A stretch of 64,000 nucleotides of DNA from positions 248,001 through 312,000 of the forward strand of contig NZ_FOFR01000005.1 of the NCBI RefSeq assembly GCF_900110955.1, in the 5' to 3' direction. Below the pieces are notes generated by a model that was not told the DNA's origin, made no database searches, and saw only the letters and a list, made by a program, of their open reading frames with translations. This DNA comes from Lentzea xinjiangensis. Its GTDB lineage: Bacteria; Actinomycetota; Actinomycetes; Mycobacteriales; Pseudonocardiaceae. A program made the position numbers and the translations under genes. Positions 1 through 8,643 of the stretch are shown one piece after another. The number at the start of each line of letters is the position of its first letter. Position 1 is the first letter of the stretch.

Positions 1-2459
1 GGCCCGCCCTCGGCCTCGGGCAGCCAGCAGTCCATGCCGGCGTGCACCACCATCACCGGCCGGCCGTCGCGTTCGGCGAACGTCGTGCGCAGGATCTCGT
101 GCCTGCCCACGACCTCGGCCACGGCGGCGCGCATCGCCGCCACGTCCAGCGAACCGCGCAGCAGGACCGCGAACGTGGTGTTCATCCGGGTCGTGGTGGG
201 GTCGAGCTGCGTGGCCGCCCACATCCGCTGCTGGATCGCCGACAGCTCCAGTGCGCCGGAGCGCGGGACCGGCGACAGCGGGTGCCCGGTCTCCCCCGGC
301 TCCTCGACGAGCCCCGCCAGCGCCTCGACGGTCGGGTGGGTGAACAGCGCGTGCAGCGACACGTCGACGCCGAACTCCGCGTACACCTTGGACAGGAGCT
401 GCGTCGCGAGCAGCGAGTGCCCGCCGAGGGCGAAGAAGTCGTGCGTCACACCGACCTCGTCGAGCTTGAGCACCTCCCGCCACACCCTCGCCAGCCGTTC
501 CTCGGTGGTGGTGCGCGGCGCGACCGGCGGCGTGTCGACGGCGACGGCCCGCACTGCGGGCGCCGCGCGTTCGGCCAGCGCGGCCGGGTCACCGAGGCCG
601 GTGTCCAGCAGGTGGATCCGGTGCGCGCCGGCGTGCAGCGTGCGGGTCAGCAGGATCGCCAGTGCCGCGAACATCTCCGGCGTGTAGGGGACGTGGCCGA
701 GCTTGTCGGCCTGGGGGTCGAACACGACGCCGACCGGCAGCGCCTTCGCCCAGTCCGCGAACCACACGGCGCGCACGCCCTCGGTCCGGTCCGCGAGCAC
801 GGCCAGCCGGTCGTCGAGGTGGCCGAACGCCCGCACGGACGGGCACACGACGAGGTACAACGGCGCGGAGGACCGTTCCCGGTACGCGGTGACCGCTGCC
901 TCGAAGTCCTCCCAGGACGCGTCCAGCGCGTCACCGTGCCGCAGCCAGTCCTCCCACCGCAGCAGCACGACGTCGGCTGGCCGGCCGCCGTCGCCGCCGA
1001 TCAGGTGCTGCGCGATCTGCTGGTAAGGCGCCATTTCGACGTCGACCGGCAGCCGCAGCACACCGTGGAGGACGTCCAGCGGCTCGCGCACGGGGTCCGC
1101 GGTGAACGTCGCCGCGACCGAGATCCGCTGCCGGCTCCGGAGGGACCGCTCCGGCTCGTCGGCGATCGCGGTCAGCACGGCGGTGAACTGCTCGCCCAGC
1201 TCGCGGACCGTCTCGTCGAGGTAGAGGTCGGCGTTGTAGCCGAGCACCCCGCGCAGCTCACCGTCCACTCTGGACAGCACGACGAACAGGTCGAAGTCGG
1301 TGAGCCCGTTGTCGACCTCGACCGGGGTCAGCTCGACGCCGCCCGCCGTCCGGGACAGGGGCGCCTCGGTGAGGCTCAGCATGGCCTGGAACAACGGGTT
1401 CCGGCTCGGGTCGCGCGGCGGGTCGACCGCCTCCACGACCCGTGCGTACGGGGCGTCCTGGTGGGCGTAGGCCTCGCTGATCGCGCGGTGCGTCGCGCGG
1501 ATCACCTCGCTCGCCGGCGCGTCGGGCAGGTCGACCCGCAGCACCAGCATGTTCGCCAGCGAGCCGATCATCGACTCCAGCTCGGGACGGCCCCGGCCGC
1601 TGACCGGCATGCCGAGCAGCACCCGTTCCTGGCCGATCACCGCCGCGAACCCGCTCAGCACCACGGCGTTCAGCGAGACGCCCAGCTCGCGCGCTCTCGC
1701 GGCGAGCTTCGAGGTCAGGCCGGCGGGAACGACGAAGTGGCGCCGCCCGCCCGTGTGGGTTTGGACCGCGGGACGCGGCAGGTCGGGCGGCACGGTCGAG
1801 CGGGCCGGGCTGCCGGCGAGCTTCTCCCGCCAGTGGGCCAGGTGCCCGTCCATCACCTCGCCGGTCAGCCTGCGCCGCTCGGCCGCCGCGTACCGGGCGA
1901 ACGACGCGGCCGGCTCGGGCAGCGTCGCGCCTCCGTAGCAGGCGGCGAGGTCGGCGCAGAAGACCTCCGCCGAGGCGGCGTCGAACACGATGTGGTGCGC
2001 GGTGACGAGCAGGAGGTGCTCCTCCTCGCCCAGCACCACGAGCCGGAACGCCACCAGCGGACCGGTGCCCAGGTCGAAGACGTGCCGGGCGTGCTCCCGC
2101 ACGACCTCCCCGGCGCGACCGCGGTCCGCGGACAGGTCGGTCACCTCGATGGCGATCGGGACGGTGTCGTGCACCCGTTGCCGCAGCTCGCCGTCGCGGT
2201 CGAAGAACGTGGTGCGCAGGGCGGAGTGCCGGTCCACGACCCGGCCGACGGCGAGCTCGAGGGCGGCGCGGTCGAGCGGTCCGGTGAGCCGGAGCCCGAA
2301 AGGGATCGCGTAGGCGGGGTTGCCGGGGTCGAGGCGGTCGAGGAACCACAGTTGTTCCTGGGTGAACGACACCGGTTGGGAGCGGTCCGCGTGGCGCAGC
2401 CGCAGCTCCAGCAGCCGGCGCTGGTCCTCGGTCAGTGAGCTGGTCAGGTTGTCGGTCAT
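1..2459 (-). CDS. NRPS, partial: C - FkbH-N-like domain - T - C (no adenylation domain)
   Basis: Multidomain peptide synthetase running off the left edge, so its C-terminus is missing. The frame is open for about 819 codons from an ATG that overlaps the PKS stop (ATGA). A condensation domain fills roughly residues 25-435, with active-site HHIVFDA near residue 153. Residues about 443-620 have no A-domain motifs. They instead resemble the N-terminal SGNH-like half of FkbH proteins: APYQQ, then VVLLRWEDWL, VVCPS, DPQADKLGHVPYTPEMFAAL. The HAD half, with its DCDNTLW motif, is absent. A carrier domain follows (LGGHSLLATQLL, Ser near 680), then the start of a second C domain from about 736. With no A domain here, the T domain must be loaded by another protein or the FkbH-like domain must modify a tethered intermediate. 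That last point is inference. Confidence 0.88.
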   Translation of the reverse strand, partial: MTDNLTSSLTEDQRRLLELRLRHADRSQPVSFTQEQLWFLDRLDPGNPAYAIPFGLRLTGPLDRAALELAVGRVVDRHSALRTTFFDRDGELRQRVHDTVPIAIEVTDLSADRGRAGEVVREHARHVFDLGTGPLVAFRLVVLGEEEHLLLVTAHHIVFDAASAEVFCADLAACYGGATLPEPAASFARYAAAERRRLTGEVMDGHLAHWREKLAGSPARSTVPPDLPRPAVQTHTGGRRHFVVPAGLTSKLAARARELGVSLNAVVLSGFAAVIGQERVLLGMPVSGRGRPELESMIGSLANMLVLRVDLPDAPASEVIRATHRAISEAYAHQDAPYARVVEAVDPPRDPSRNPLFQAMLSLTEAPLSRTAGGVELTPVEVDNGLTDFDLFVVLSRVDGELRGVLGYNADLYLDETVRELGEQFTAVLTAIADEPERSLRSRQRISVAATFTADPVREPLDVLHGVLRLPVDVEMAPYQQIAQHLIGGDGGRPADVVLLRWEDWLRHGDALDASWEDFEAAVTAYRERSSAPLYLVVCPSVRAFGHLDDRLAVLADRTEGVRAVWFADWAKALPVGVVFDPQADKLGHVPYTPEMFAALAILLTRTLHAGAHRIHLLDTGLGDPAALAERAAPAVRAVAVDTPPVAPRTTTEERLARVWREVLKLDEVGVTHDFFALGGHSLLATQLLSKVYAEFGVDVSLHALFTHPTVEALAGLVEEPGETGHPLSPVPRSGALELSAIQQRMWAATQLDPTTTRMNTTFAVLLRGSLDVAAMRAAVAEVVGRHEILRTTFAERDGRPVMVVHAGMDCWLPEAEGG

Positions 2460-5419
2460 GACTGGGAGATCTCCTGGGCGTCCCGCTCGCGGTCCAGTTC
2501 GGCCCGCAGCTCTTCCGGTGACATGTCGCGGATCTCGGCGAGCAGCCGGGCGAACTCGTCGTCCTGCGCCGGCTCGCGCTGTTCGGCCCGCAGCCGTTCG
2601 ACCAGTGCGGTCAGCCGGGCGGGCGTCGGCGCCTCGAAGATCGCGCCGGCGGGCAGGGCGACACCGAGCCCGCCGGTGATCCGCGCCAGGACCTGGGTGG
2701 CCAGCAGCGAGTGCCCGCCCAGCTCGAAGTAGTCGTCGTCCGGGCCGATCCGGTCGATGCCGAGCAGCTCCTGCCAGATCGCGGTGATCACGGCGAGGTC
2801 GCCGCCCTGCGCCGGCACCGCGGCGGCCGCCGCGGCACGTCCGGGCTCGGCCTGCGGCGCCGTCGTGCCCGGCAGGTCCACCCAGTGCCGGACCCGCTCG
2901 AACGGGTACTGCGGCAGCGGAACCCGCCGGCGCCGCTCGTCCGCCGTCGGCGCGGCGAGGTCCACCGGAACGCCGGAGATCCACAGACGGCCCAGCGCGG
3001 TCAGCACCGTGTCGAGGTCGTGCTTGTCCTCGCGCGGGTGCCGCAACGACCCGAACGCCGCGTGGCCCCCGGCCGCCAGGTCGTGCTGCCGGGCCAGGGT
3101 GGTGAGCACGTTGCCGGGCCCGGCCTCCAGCAGGTTGACCGGTCCGCCGGCGAGCAGCGTGCGCAGCCCTTCGCTGAACCGCACGGCTTCCCGCGCGTGC
3201 CGCACCCAGTAGCCGGGGTCGGTCGCCTCCGCCGCGGTGATCCAGGTGCCGGAGACGTTGGAGGCGAACGGGACGCGCGGCGCCCGCAGCTCGACCTCGC
3301 CCACCCGCTCGGCGAACGCGCCGAGCACCGGGTCGACCATCGACGAGTGGAACGCGTGGGAGGTGTGCAGGCGGCGGCTGGGCACGCTCAGCCCCGCGGC
3401 GAACCGGTCGATCGCCTCGACCGTGCCCGCGACGGTGCTCATGGCCGGCGCGTTGCTCGCGGCCAGGCACACGTCGTCGGGCAGCTCCAGCTCGTCGGCG
3501 CCCATCGGCACCGAGAGCATGGCACCCGCGGGCAGCGCGTCCATCAGCTCACCGCGGGCCGTGACGAGCTTCAGCGCGTCCTCCGGGGAGAACACCCCGG
3601 CCAGGCACGCCGCCACGTACTCGCCGACGCTGTGGCCGAGCATCGCGGCCGGCCGCACGCCCCAGCGCTCCCAGAGCCGCGCGAGCGCGTACTCGACCGC
3701 GAACAGCGCGGGCTGGGTGAACCTGGTCCGCTGGAGCAGCCCGGCGTCGGCGAGGACCTCGTCCAGGTCGAACGGCAGGTGGGCAGCGCACTCGTCCAGC
3801 GCCGCGCGGAACACCGGCTCCTCGTCCGCGAGCCGCGCGGCCATGCCCGCGTGCTGCGAACCCTGGCCGGGGAACAGGAACACCACGTCCGCCCGGTCGC
3901 CGGCGCCGGTCCACGCCCCGGCCAGCGCCGCACCGGCCTCGGCGCGGTCACCGGCGACCACCGCGAGGCGGTGCCGCAGGGCGCGGCGCCCGGTCCGCAG
4001 GGTGTGCGAGACGTCCGCGAGCGGCGCGCCGGCACCGGCGAGGTGCCCGGCCAGCCGCTCCCGGCTCTCCCGCAACGACTCCTCGGACGCCGCCGACAGC
4101 ACCAGCAGGTGCCGCGACCTGCCCGGCGCCATCGGTTCCGGTGACGGCGGCTCCTCCAGCACGGCGTGCGCGTTCGTGCCGCCCATGCCGAACCCGCTGA
4201 CCCCGGCCCTGCGCGGCGACGGCCACGGCAGCGCCTCGCGGTTGACGAAGAACGGGCTGCGCTCCAGCCCGGTCCCGGGGCCGGTGAAGTACGGGCTCGG
4301 GGGCACCACACCGGCGCGCACGGCGAGCACCGCCTTGACGAACCCGGCGACGCCCGCGGCCGCGTCCAGGTGCCCGATCAGCGCCTTGACCGAGCCCAGG
4401 GCGCACGACTCGGGAGGGGTGGTGAACGCCTGCGTCAGCGCGGCCACCTCGATCGGGTCGCCGAGCGGTGTGGCGGTGCCGTGCGCCTCGACGTACCCGA
4501 TCGTCGAGGAGTCCACTTCGGACAACTCGTGCGCCGCCCTGATCGCCCGCGCCTGGCCGTGGACGCTCGGCGCGGTGAAGCCCACCTTGCCCGCGCCGTC
4601 GTTGTTGACGGCCGTGCCCTTGACGACGGCGTGGATCGTGTCGCCGTCCGCGAGCGCGTCCTCCAGCCTGCGCAGCACCACGGCGGCGACGCCGTTGCCG
4701 GCGACCACGCCGTGGGCGTCGGCGTCGAACGGCAGGCAGCGCCCGTCGGCGGCGAGGATGCCGCCCTCGGTGTACCGGTACCCCTCGTGCACCGGCGGCC
4801 GGATCGAGACACCGCCGGCCAGCGCGGTGTCGCAGTCGCGGCCGAGCAGCGCCTGGCACGCGACGTGGATCGCGACCAGCGACGACGAGCACGCCGTCTG
4901 GACGGTGATCGCGGGCCCGGTCAGGTCGAGGTGGTAGGCGACCCTGCTGGCGAGCGTGTCCTTGTCGTTGGCCAGCAGCAGGTCGAGCGGCTGCAACCCG
5001 CCCGGCACGGCGGGGTTGTCCCACAGGTGCCTGAGCAGGTAGGTGTTGACGCTGGCCGACGCGTAGACGCCGATGCCCTCGCCGTCGCCGAGGTGCCCGG
5101 CGTGCTCCAGGGCGTGCCACGCGCACTCCAGGAACACCCGCTGCTGCGGGTCCAGCACGGCGGCGTCGCGCGGGCTGTAGCCGAACAGCTTGGCGTCGAA
5201 GAACTCGATGCCGTCCAGCGCGCCACCCATCGGCACGAAACCCGGCTCGGCGCGTCGTTGCGCGGACACCCCCGCTGCGTCGAGCTCATCGTCGGTGAAG
5301 CGGCGCACGCCGGCCTCACCGGCGAGCACGTGGTCCCAGAACTCATCCACTGTGGACGATCCGGGGAAGCGGCCGGCCATGCCGACGACCGCGATCTCCA
5401 GCCCGGTGTACCCGGTCAC
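2456..5419 (-). CDS. Type I polyketide synthase module KS-AT-ACP
   Basis: 987-residue single-module PKS that adds one acyl unit to the growing chain. The ketosynthase (residues about 8-430) has active-site Cys in TACSSS (near 177) and both His motifs (EAHGTATPLGDP and KALIGHLDAAAG). The acyltransferase (about 520-830) has FLFPGQGSQ, the nucleophile Ser in GHSVGEY (near 596) and HAFHS, the signature of malonyl-CoA selection. A carrier domain follows near 895-965 (LGGHSLLATQ). No KR, DH or ER is present, so the added unit should keep its beta-keto group unless a trans enzyme acts. The start is the GTG that overlaps the upstream NRPS stop as GTGA. The in-frame upstream extension is discarded because it reads antisense-like Gly/Arg-rich sequence within the neighbour gene. 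The product should pass to the condensation domain of the next gene. Confidence 0.93.
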   Translation of the reverse strand: MTGYTGLEIAVVGMAGRFPGSSTVDEFWDHVLAGEAGVRRFTDDELDAAGVSAQRRAEPGFVPMGGALDGIEFFDAKLFGYSPRDAAVLDPQQRVFLECAWHALEHAGHLGDGEGIGVYASASVNTYLLRHLWDNPAVPGGLQPLDLLLANDKDTLASRVAYHLDLTGPAITVQTACSSSLVAIHVACQALLGRDCDTALAGGVSIRPPVHEGYRYTEGGILAADGRCLPFDADAHGVVAGNGVAAVVLRRLEDALADGDTIHAVVKGTAVNNDGAGKVGFTAPSVHGQARAIRAAHELSEVDSSTIGYVEAHGTATPLGDPIEVAALTQAFTTPPESCALGSVKALIGHLDAAAGVAGFVKAVLAVRAGVVPPSPYFTGPGTGLERSPFFVNREALPWPSPRRAGVSGFGMGGTNAHAVLEEPPSPEPMAPGRSRHLLVLSAASEESLRESRERLAGHLAGAGAPLADVSHTLRTGRRALRHRLAVVAGDRAEAGAALAGAWTGAGDRADVVFLFPGQGSQHAGMAARLADEEPVFRAALDECAAHLPFDLDEVLADAGLLQRTRFTQPALFAVEYALARLWERWGVRPAAMLGHSVGEYVAACLAGVFSPEDALKLVTARGELMDALPAGAMLSVPMGADELELPDDVCLAASNAPAMSTVAGTVEAIDRFAAGLSVPSRRLHTSHAFHSSMVDPVLGAFAERVGEVELRAPRVPFASNVSGTWITAAEATDPGYWVRHAREAVRFSEGLRTLLAGGPVNLLEAGPGNVLTTLARQHDLAAGGHAAFGSLRHPREDKHDLDTVLTALGRLWISGVPVDLAAPTADERRRRVPLPQYPFERVRHWVDLPGTTAPQAEPGRAAAAAAVPAQGGDLAVITAIWQELLGIDRIGPDDDYFELGGHSLLATQVLARITGGLGVALPAGAIFEAPTPARLTALVERLRAEQREPAQDDEFARLLAEIRDMSPEELRAELDRERDAQEISQS

Positions 5420-8400
5420 GACTTCCTCCCCCGTGTCAGCAAAGCCTTCCTGCCGCCGGCGGTCCGCGTCTCGGCCCGCCCGCCCCCGTCGAAGTGCGCC
5501 GCCAACGCCCTCACCGTCGGGTAGGTGAACAACGTGACCGTCGGCACGTCCCGCGCGAGCACCTCCGCCAGCCTGCTGCGCGCCTTGACCAGCAGGACCG
5601 AGTTGCCGCCGAGGTCGAAGAAGTTGTCGTCGGCGCCCACCCGGTCCGTCCGCAGGACCTCGCGCCACACCTCGGAGATCGCCCGCTCGGTCTGGTTGCC
5701 GACGGGCGCCACGACCCGTTCGGGCCGCACCGACTCCGGTTCCGGCAACGCCCGGCGGTCGAGCTTGCCGTTGGGGTTGCGCGGAATGGTGGGCACTTCC
5801 ACGAACGCGCTCGGCACCATGTACTCCGGCAACCCCCGGCGCAGGTGTGCCCGCAGCTCCGCGGCGTCGATCCGGCGGCCTGCGGCGGCTACCGCGTAGG
5901 CGACCAGCCGGACGTCACCCGGCACGTCCTCGCGGGCGATGACCACCGCCGCCCGCACCGACGGGTGCCGGCTCACGGCGGTCTGGACCTCGCCCAGCTC
6001 GATCCGGTAGCCGCGCAGCTTGATCTGGTCGTCCATCCGGCGCAGGAACTCGATCCGCCCGTCCGGCAGGAACCTCGCGAGGTCGCCGGTGCGGTACAGC
6101 CGCCCACCGGCGAACGGGTCGGGCACGAACCTCTCGGCCGTCAGCTCCGGCCGGTTCAGGTACCCGCGCGCCACCTGCACGCCGCCCAGGCAGAGCTCTC
6201 CCGGCACCCCGATCGGCACCGGCTCGCGGTGCTCGTCGAGCACGTAGGCGGTGTTGCCCGCGATCGGCCGTCCGATCGGCAACGGGCTCTCCGTGCCGTC
6301 GCACTCCGACGAGGTGATCCAGATGCTCGCCTCGGTGGGCCCGTAGACGTTGAGGAACCGGCGGCCCGGCGCCCACGCGGCGGCCACCTCGTCCGGGCAG
6401 GCCTCGCCACCGGCCATCAGCGTGCGCAGGCCGGGCACCAGCGCCGGGTCGGTCAGCCGCAGCACGGTCGGCGGCAGGCAGGCCGTGTCGACCCGCTGCG
6501 AGGTGATCGTGCGGGCCAGGTCGGGGCCGGGTTGCAGGTCGTGCTGCGCCGCCAGCACTACCGTGGCGCCCGCGCTCAGCGTGACCACGATGTCGGCCAC
6601 CGACACGTCGAAGCTGAACGACGCGAACTGCAGCATCCGGTTGCCCGGCCCGATGCCGAGCGTCCTGGCCAGCTCGTCCGCGAGGTTCACCACGCCCCGG
6701 TGCGGCAGCATGGCGCCCTTCGGCTTGCCGGTGGACCCGGAGGTGTAGATGACGTACGCCAGGTCGTCCGGTCCGGCGGTCCTCGGCAGGCGTTCGACGG
6801 GCTCCGCCGACAGGTCCGCCTCGTCCAGCGGCAGCGCGTCCACGCCGGGGAACCGCCCGGCGAGCCGCCCGAGCGTCACGACGACGCGCAGGCCGGAGTC
6901 GGAGACCATGTGGGCCAGCCGCTCCGCCGGGTACTCCGGGTCGAGCGGCACGTAGGCCGCGCCCGACTTGAGCACGCCCTGCTGCGCCACCACGAGCTCG
7001 ATCGACCGCGGCAGGCTGATCCCGACCAGGTGGCCGCGCCCGATCCCCGCCGAGCGCAACCGGTGCGCGAGCTGGTTCGCCCGCTCGTCGAGCTCCCGGT
7101 AGGTCAGCTCCCGGTCCTCGAACACCAGCGCCACGGCATCGGGGGCGCGGTCCGCCGAGGCCTCGGCCAGCTCGTGCACCAGCACGCCGTCCAGCCGGGG
7201 TGCGGGCGGCGGGTTCCACTCCCGCACGAGCTGCGCGCGCTCGGCGGCGGTGATCATCGTCAGCCGGCCGACCGGGCACTCCGGGTCGGCGAGACCGGCC
7301 GAGAGCAACGTCTCCAGGTGGCCGAGCAGCCGGCGAGCGGTCGCCGGTTCGTACAGCGCGCTGTCGTACTCCAGCAGCCCGGTGATGCCGCCCTCGGTCG
7401 AGGTGACGGCCAGCTCCAGGTCCCACTTCGAGGTGCCCGAGTGCGACGCGACGCGGTCGACTCGCACCCGCGGCAGCGAGAAGATCTCGTGCTGGCCGTC
7501 CTCCATGCCGACGACCGTCTGGACCACCGGCTGGTGCGCGGTGCTGCGCGGCGGCGCGAGGGCCTCGACGAGGAGCTCGAACGGCAGCTCCTGGTGCTGC
7601 TGGGCGGCCAGCGTCGTGTCCCGCACCCGGTGCAGCAGCTCCCGGAAGCCGGTCGCGGGGTCCACGGTGGTGCGCAGGGCGACGGTGTTGACGAAGAAGC
7701 CGACGGCGTCCTCGGTCCCGGCCGGGCGGTTGCCCACGTTGGTGCCGACCACGATGTCATCGGCGCCGCAGTACCGGTGCAGCAGGACGTTCCACGCGGT
7801 CACCAGCACCATGAACGGTGTGACGCGCTCCGCGAGGCAGAACTCGTCGAGCCGCCGCTGGAGTGAAGCGGGCCAGGCGAAGCTCTCCGCCGCGCCGCGC
7901 ATCCGCAGCACGGCCGGGCGCGGGTGGTCGGCCGGCAGCTCCAGCACGGGCGGCACCCCGGCGAGCTGCGCGGTCCAGTAGCCGAGCAGGCGGGCGCCGT
8001 CCGGGCCGTTCAGCCACTCGTTCTGCCACCGGCTGAAGTCGAGGTACTGCGCCGGCGCCGGGCCGAGGTCGCCGGACTCGTAGGCGGCCCGCCACTGCGC
8101 GAACAACAGCTGCGTGCTCCACCCGTCGCAGATGATGTGGTGCATCGACACCAGCAGCAGCGCGTCGGTCTCGTCGAAGACCACCAGTTCCGCGCGCAGC
8201 AACGGTCCCTCGGCCAGGTCGAACGGTTCCCGCGCGGCCTCGGCGGCGCGCTCCGCCGCGCAGGCGTCCCGGTCGGCGACGTCGAGGTCGGTCACCTGGA
8301 GCGCGAACTGCGGCTCCGGCAGGATCACCTGCCGCGGGTCGCCGTCGAGGTCGAGGAACACGGTCCGCAGCGCCTCGTGCCGCCGGCCGACCTGGGTCAG

Positions 8401-8643
8401 CGCGGCCGCGAGCGCCCCGGGATCGACGGATCCGCGCAGCCGGAAGGCGTACGGCACGTTGTGGACGGCGCTGCCGGGGTGGAGCTGGTCCAGCAGCCAC
8501 AGCCGCCGCTGCCCGGAGGACACCGGGTGCACGTTGAACTCCTCGCCCCGCTCCGCGAGCCGCGCGAACACGGCCGCGCGCTTCTCGGGGTCCAGCGCTC
8601 TCAGGCGCCGCAACACGTCCTGCACGGTTTCCCTGCCTTTCAC
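5416..8643 (-). CDS. NRPS module C-A-T
   Basis: 1075-residue one-module peptide synthetase. The condensation domain has HHIICDG near residue 168. The adenylation domain carries the usual cores: YTSGSTGKPKG near 632, FSFDVSVADI, NVYGPTEAS, LYRTGDLARF, DQIKLRGYRIELGE and NPNGKLDRR. The carrier domain is LGGNSVLLVK near 1011. Aligning the pocket by eye against GrsA gives about D-V-A-C-M-G-V-I-W-K. I do not recognise this code, so no substrate is assigned. The GTG start overlaps the stop of the preceding module (GTGA), and the stop overlaps the PKS start the same way. It sits between an upstream NRPS module and a PKS module, so it should hand an aminoacyl or peptidyl chain to the KS domain. No epimerase, methyltransferase or thioesterase domain is seen. 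Confidence 0.93.
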   Translation of the reverse strand: MKGRETVQDVLRRLRALDPEKRAAVFARLAERGEEFNVHPVSSGQRRLWLLDQLHPGSAVHNVPYAFRLRGSVDPGALAAALTQVGRRHEALRTVFLDLDGDPRQVILPEPQFALQVTDLDVADRDACAAERAAEAAREPFDLAEGPLLRAELVVFDETDALLLVSMHHIICDGWSTQLLFAQWRAAYESGDLGPAPAQYLDFSRWQNEWLNGPDGARLLGYWTAQLAGVPPVLELPADHPRPAVLRMRGAAESFAWPASLQRRLDEFCLAERVTPFMVLVTAWNVLLHRYCGADDIVVGTNVGNRPAGTEDAVGFFVNTVALRTTVDPATGFRELLHRVRDTTLAAQQHQELPFELLVEALAPPRSTAHQPVVQTVVGMEDGQHEIFSLPRVRVDRVASHSGTSKWDLELAVTSTEGGITGLLEYDSALYEPATARRLLGHLETLLSAGLADPECPVGRLTMITAAERAQLVREWNPPPAPRLDGVLVHELAEASADRAPDAVALVFEDRELTYRELDERANQLAHRLRSAGIGRGHLVGISLPRSIELVVAQQGVLKSGAAYVPLDPEYPAERLAHMVSDSGLRVVVTLGRLAGRFPGVDALPLDEADLSAEPVERLPRTAGPDDLAYVIYTSGSTGKPKGAMLPHRGVVNLADELARTLGIGPGNRMLQFASFSFDVSVADIVVTLSAGATVVLAAQHDLQPGPDLARTITSQRVDTACLPPTVLRLTDPALVPGLRTLMAGGEACPDEVAAAWAPGRRFLNVYGPTEASIWITSSECDGTESPLPIGRPIAGNTAYVLDEHREPVPIGVPGELCLGGVQVARGYLNRPELTAERFVPDPFAGGRLYRTGDLARFLPDGRIEFLRRMDDQIKLRGYRIELGEVQTAVSRHPSVRAAVVIAREDVPGDVRLVAYAVAAAGRRIDAAELRAHLRRGLPEYMVPSAFVEVPTIPRNPNGKLDRRALPEPESVRPERVVAPVGNQTERAISEVWREVLRTDRVGADDNFFDLGGNSVLLVKARSRLAEVLARDVPTVTLFTYPTVRALAAHFDGGGRAETRTAGGRKALLTRGRKS

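Noticed and set aside
42..2438. Long plus-strand frame opposite the NRPS gene (798 codons), and similar long frames opposite most genes
   Set aside because: It is antisense to a gene with clear C and T domain motifs. Its composition (Arg, Gly, His, Gln-rich) is the usual by-product of high GC at third positions.
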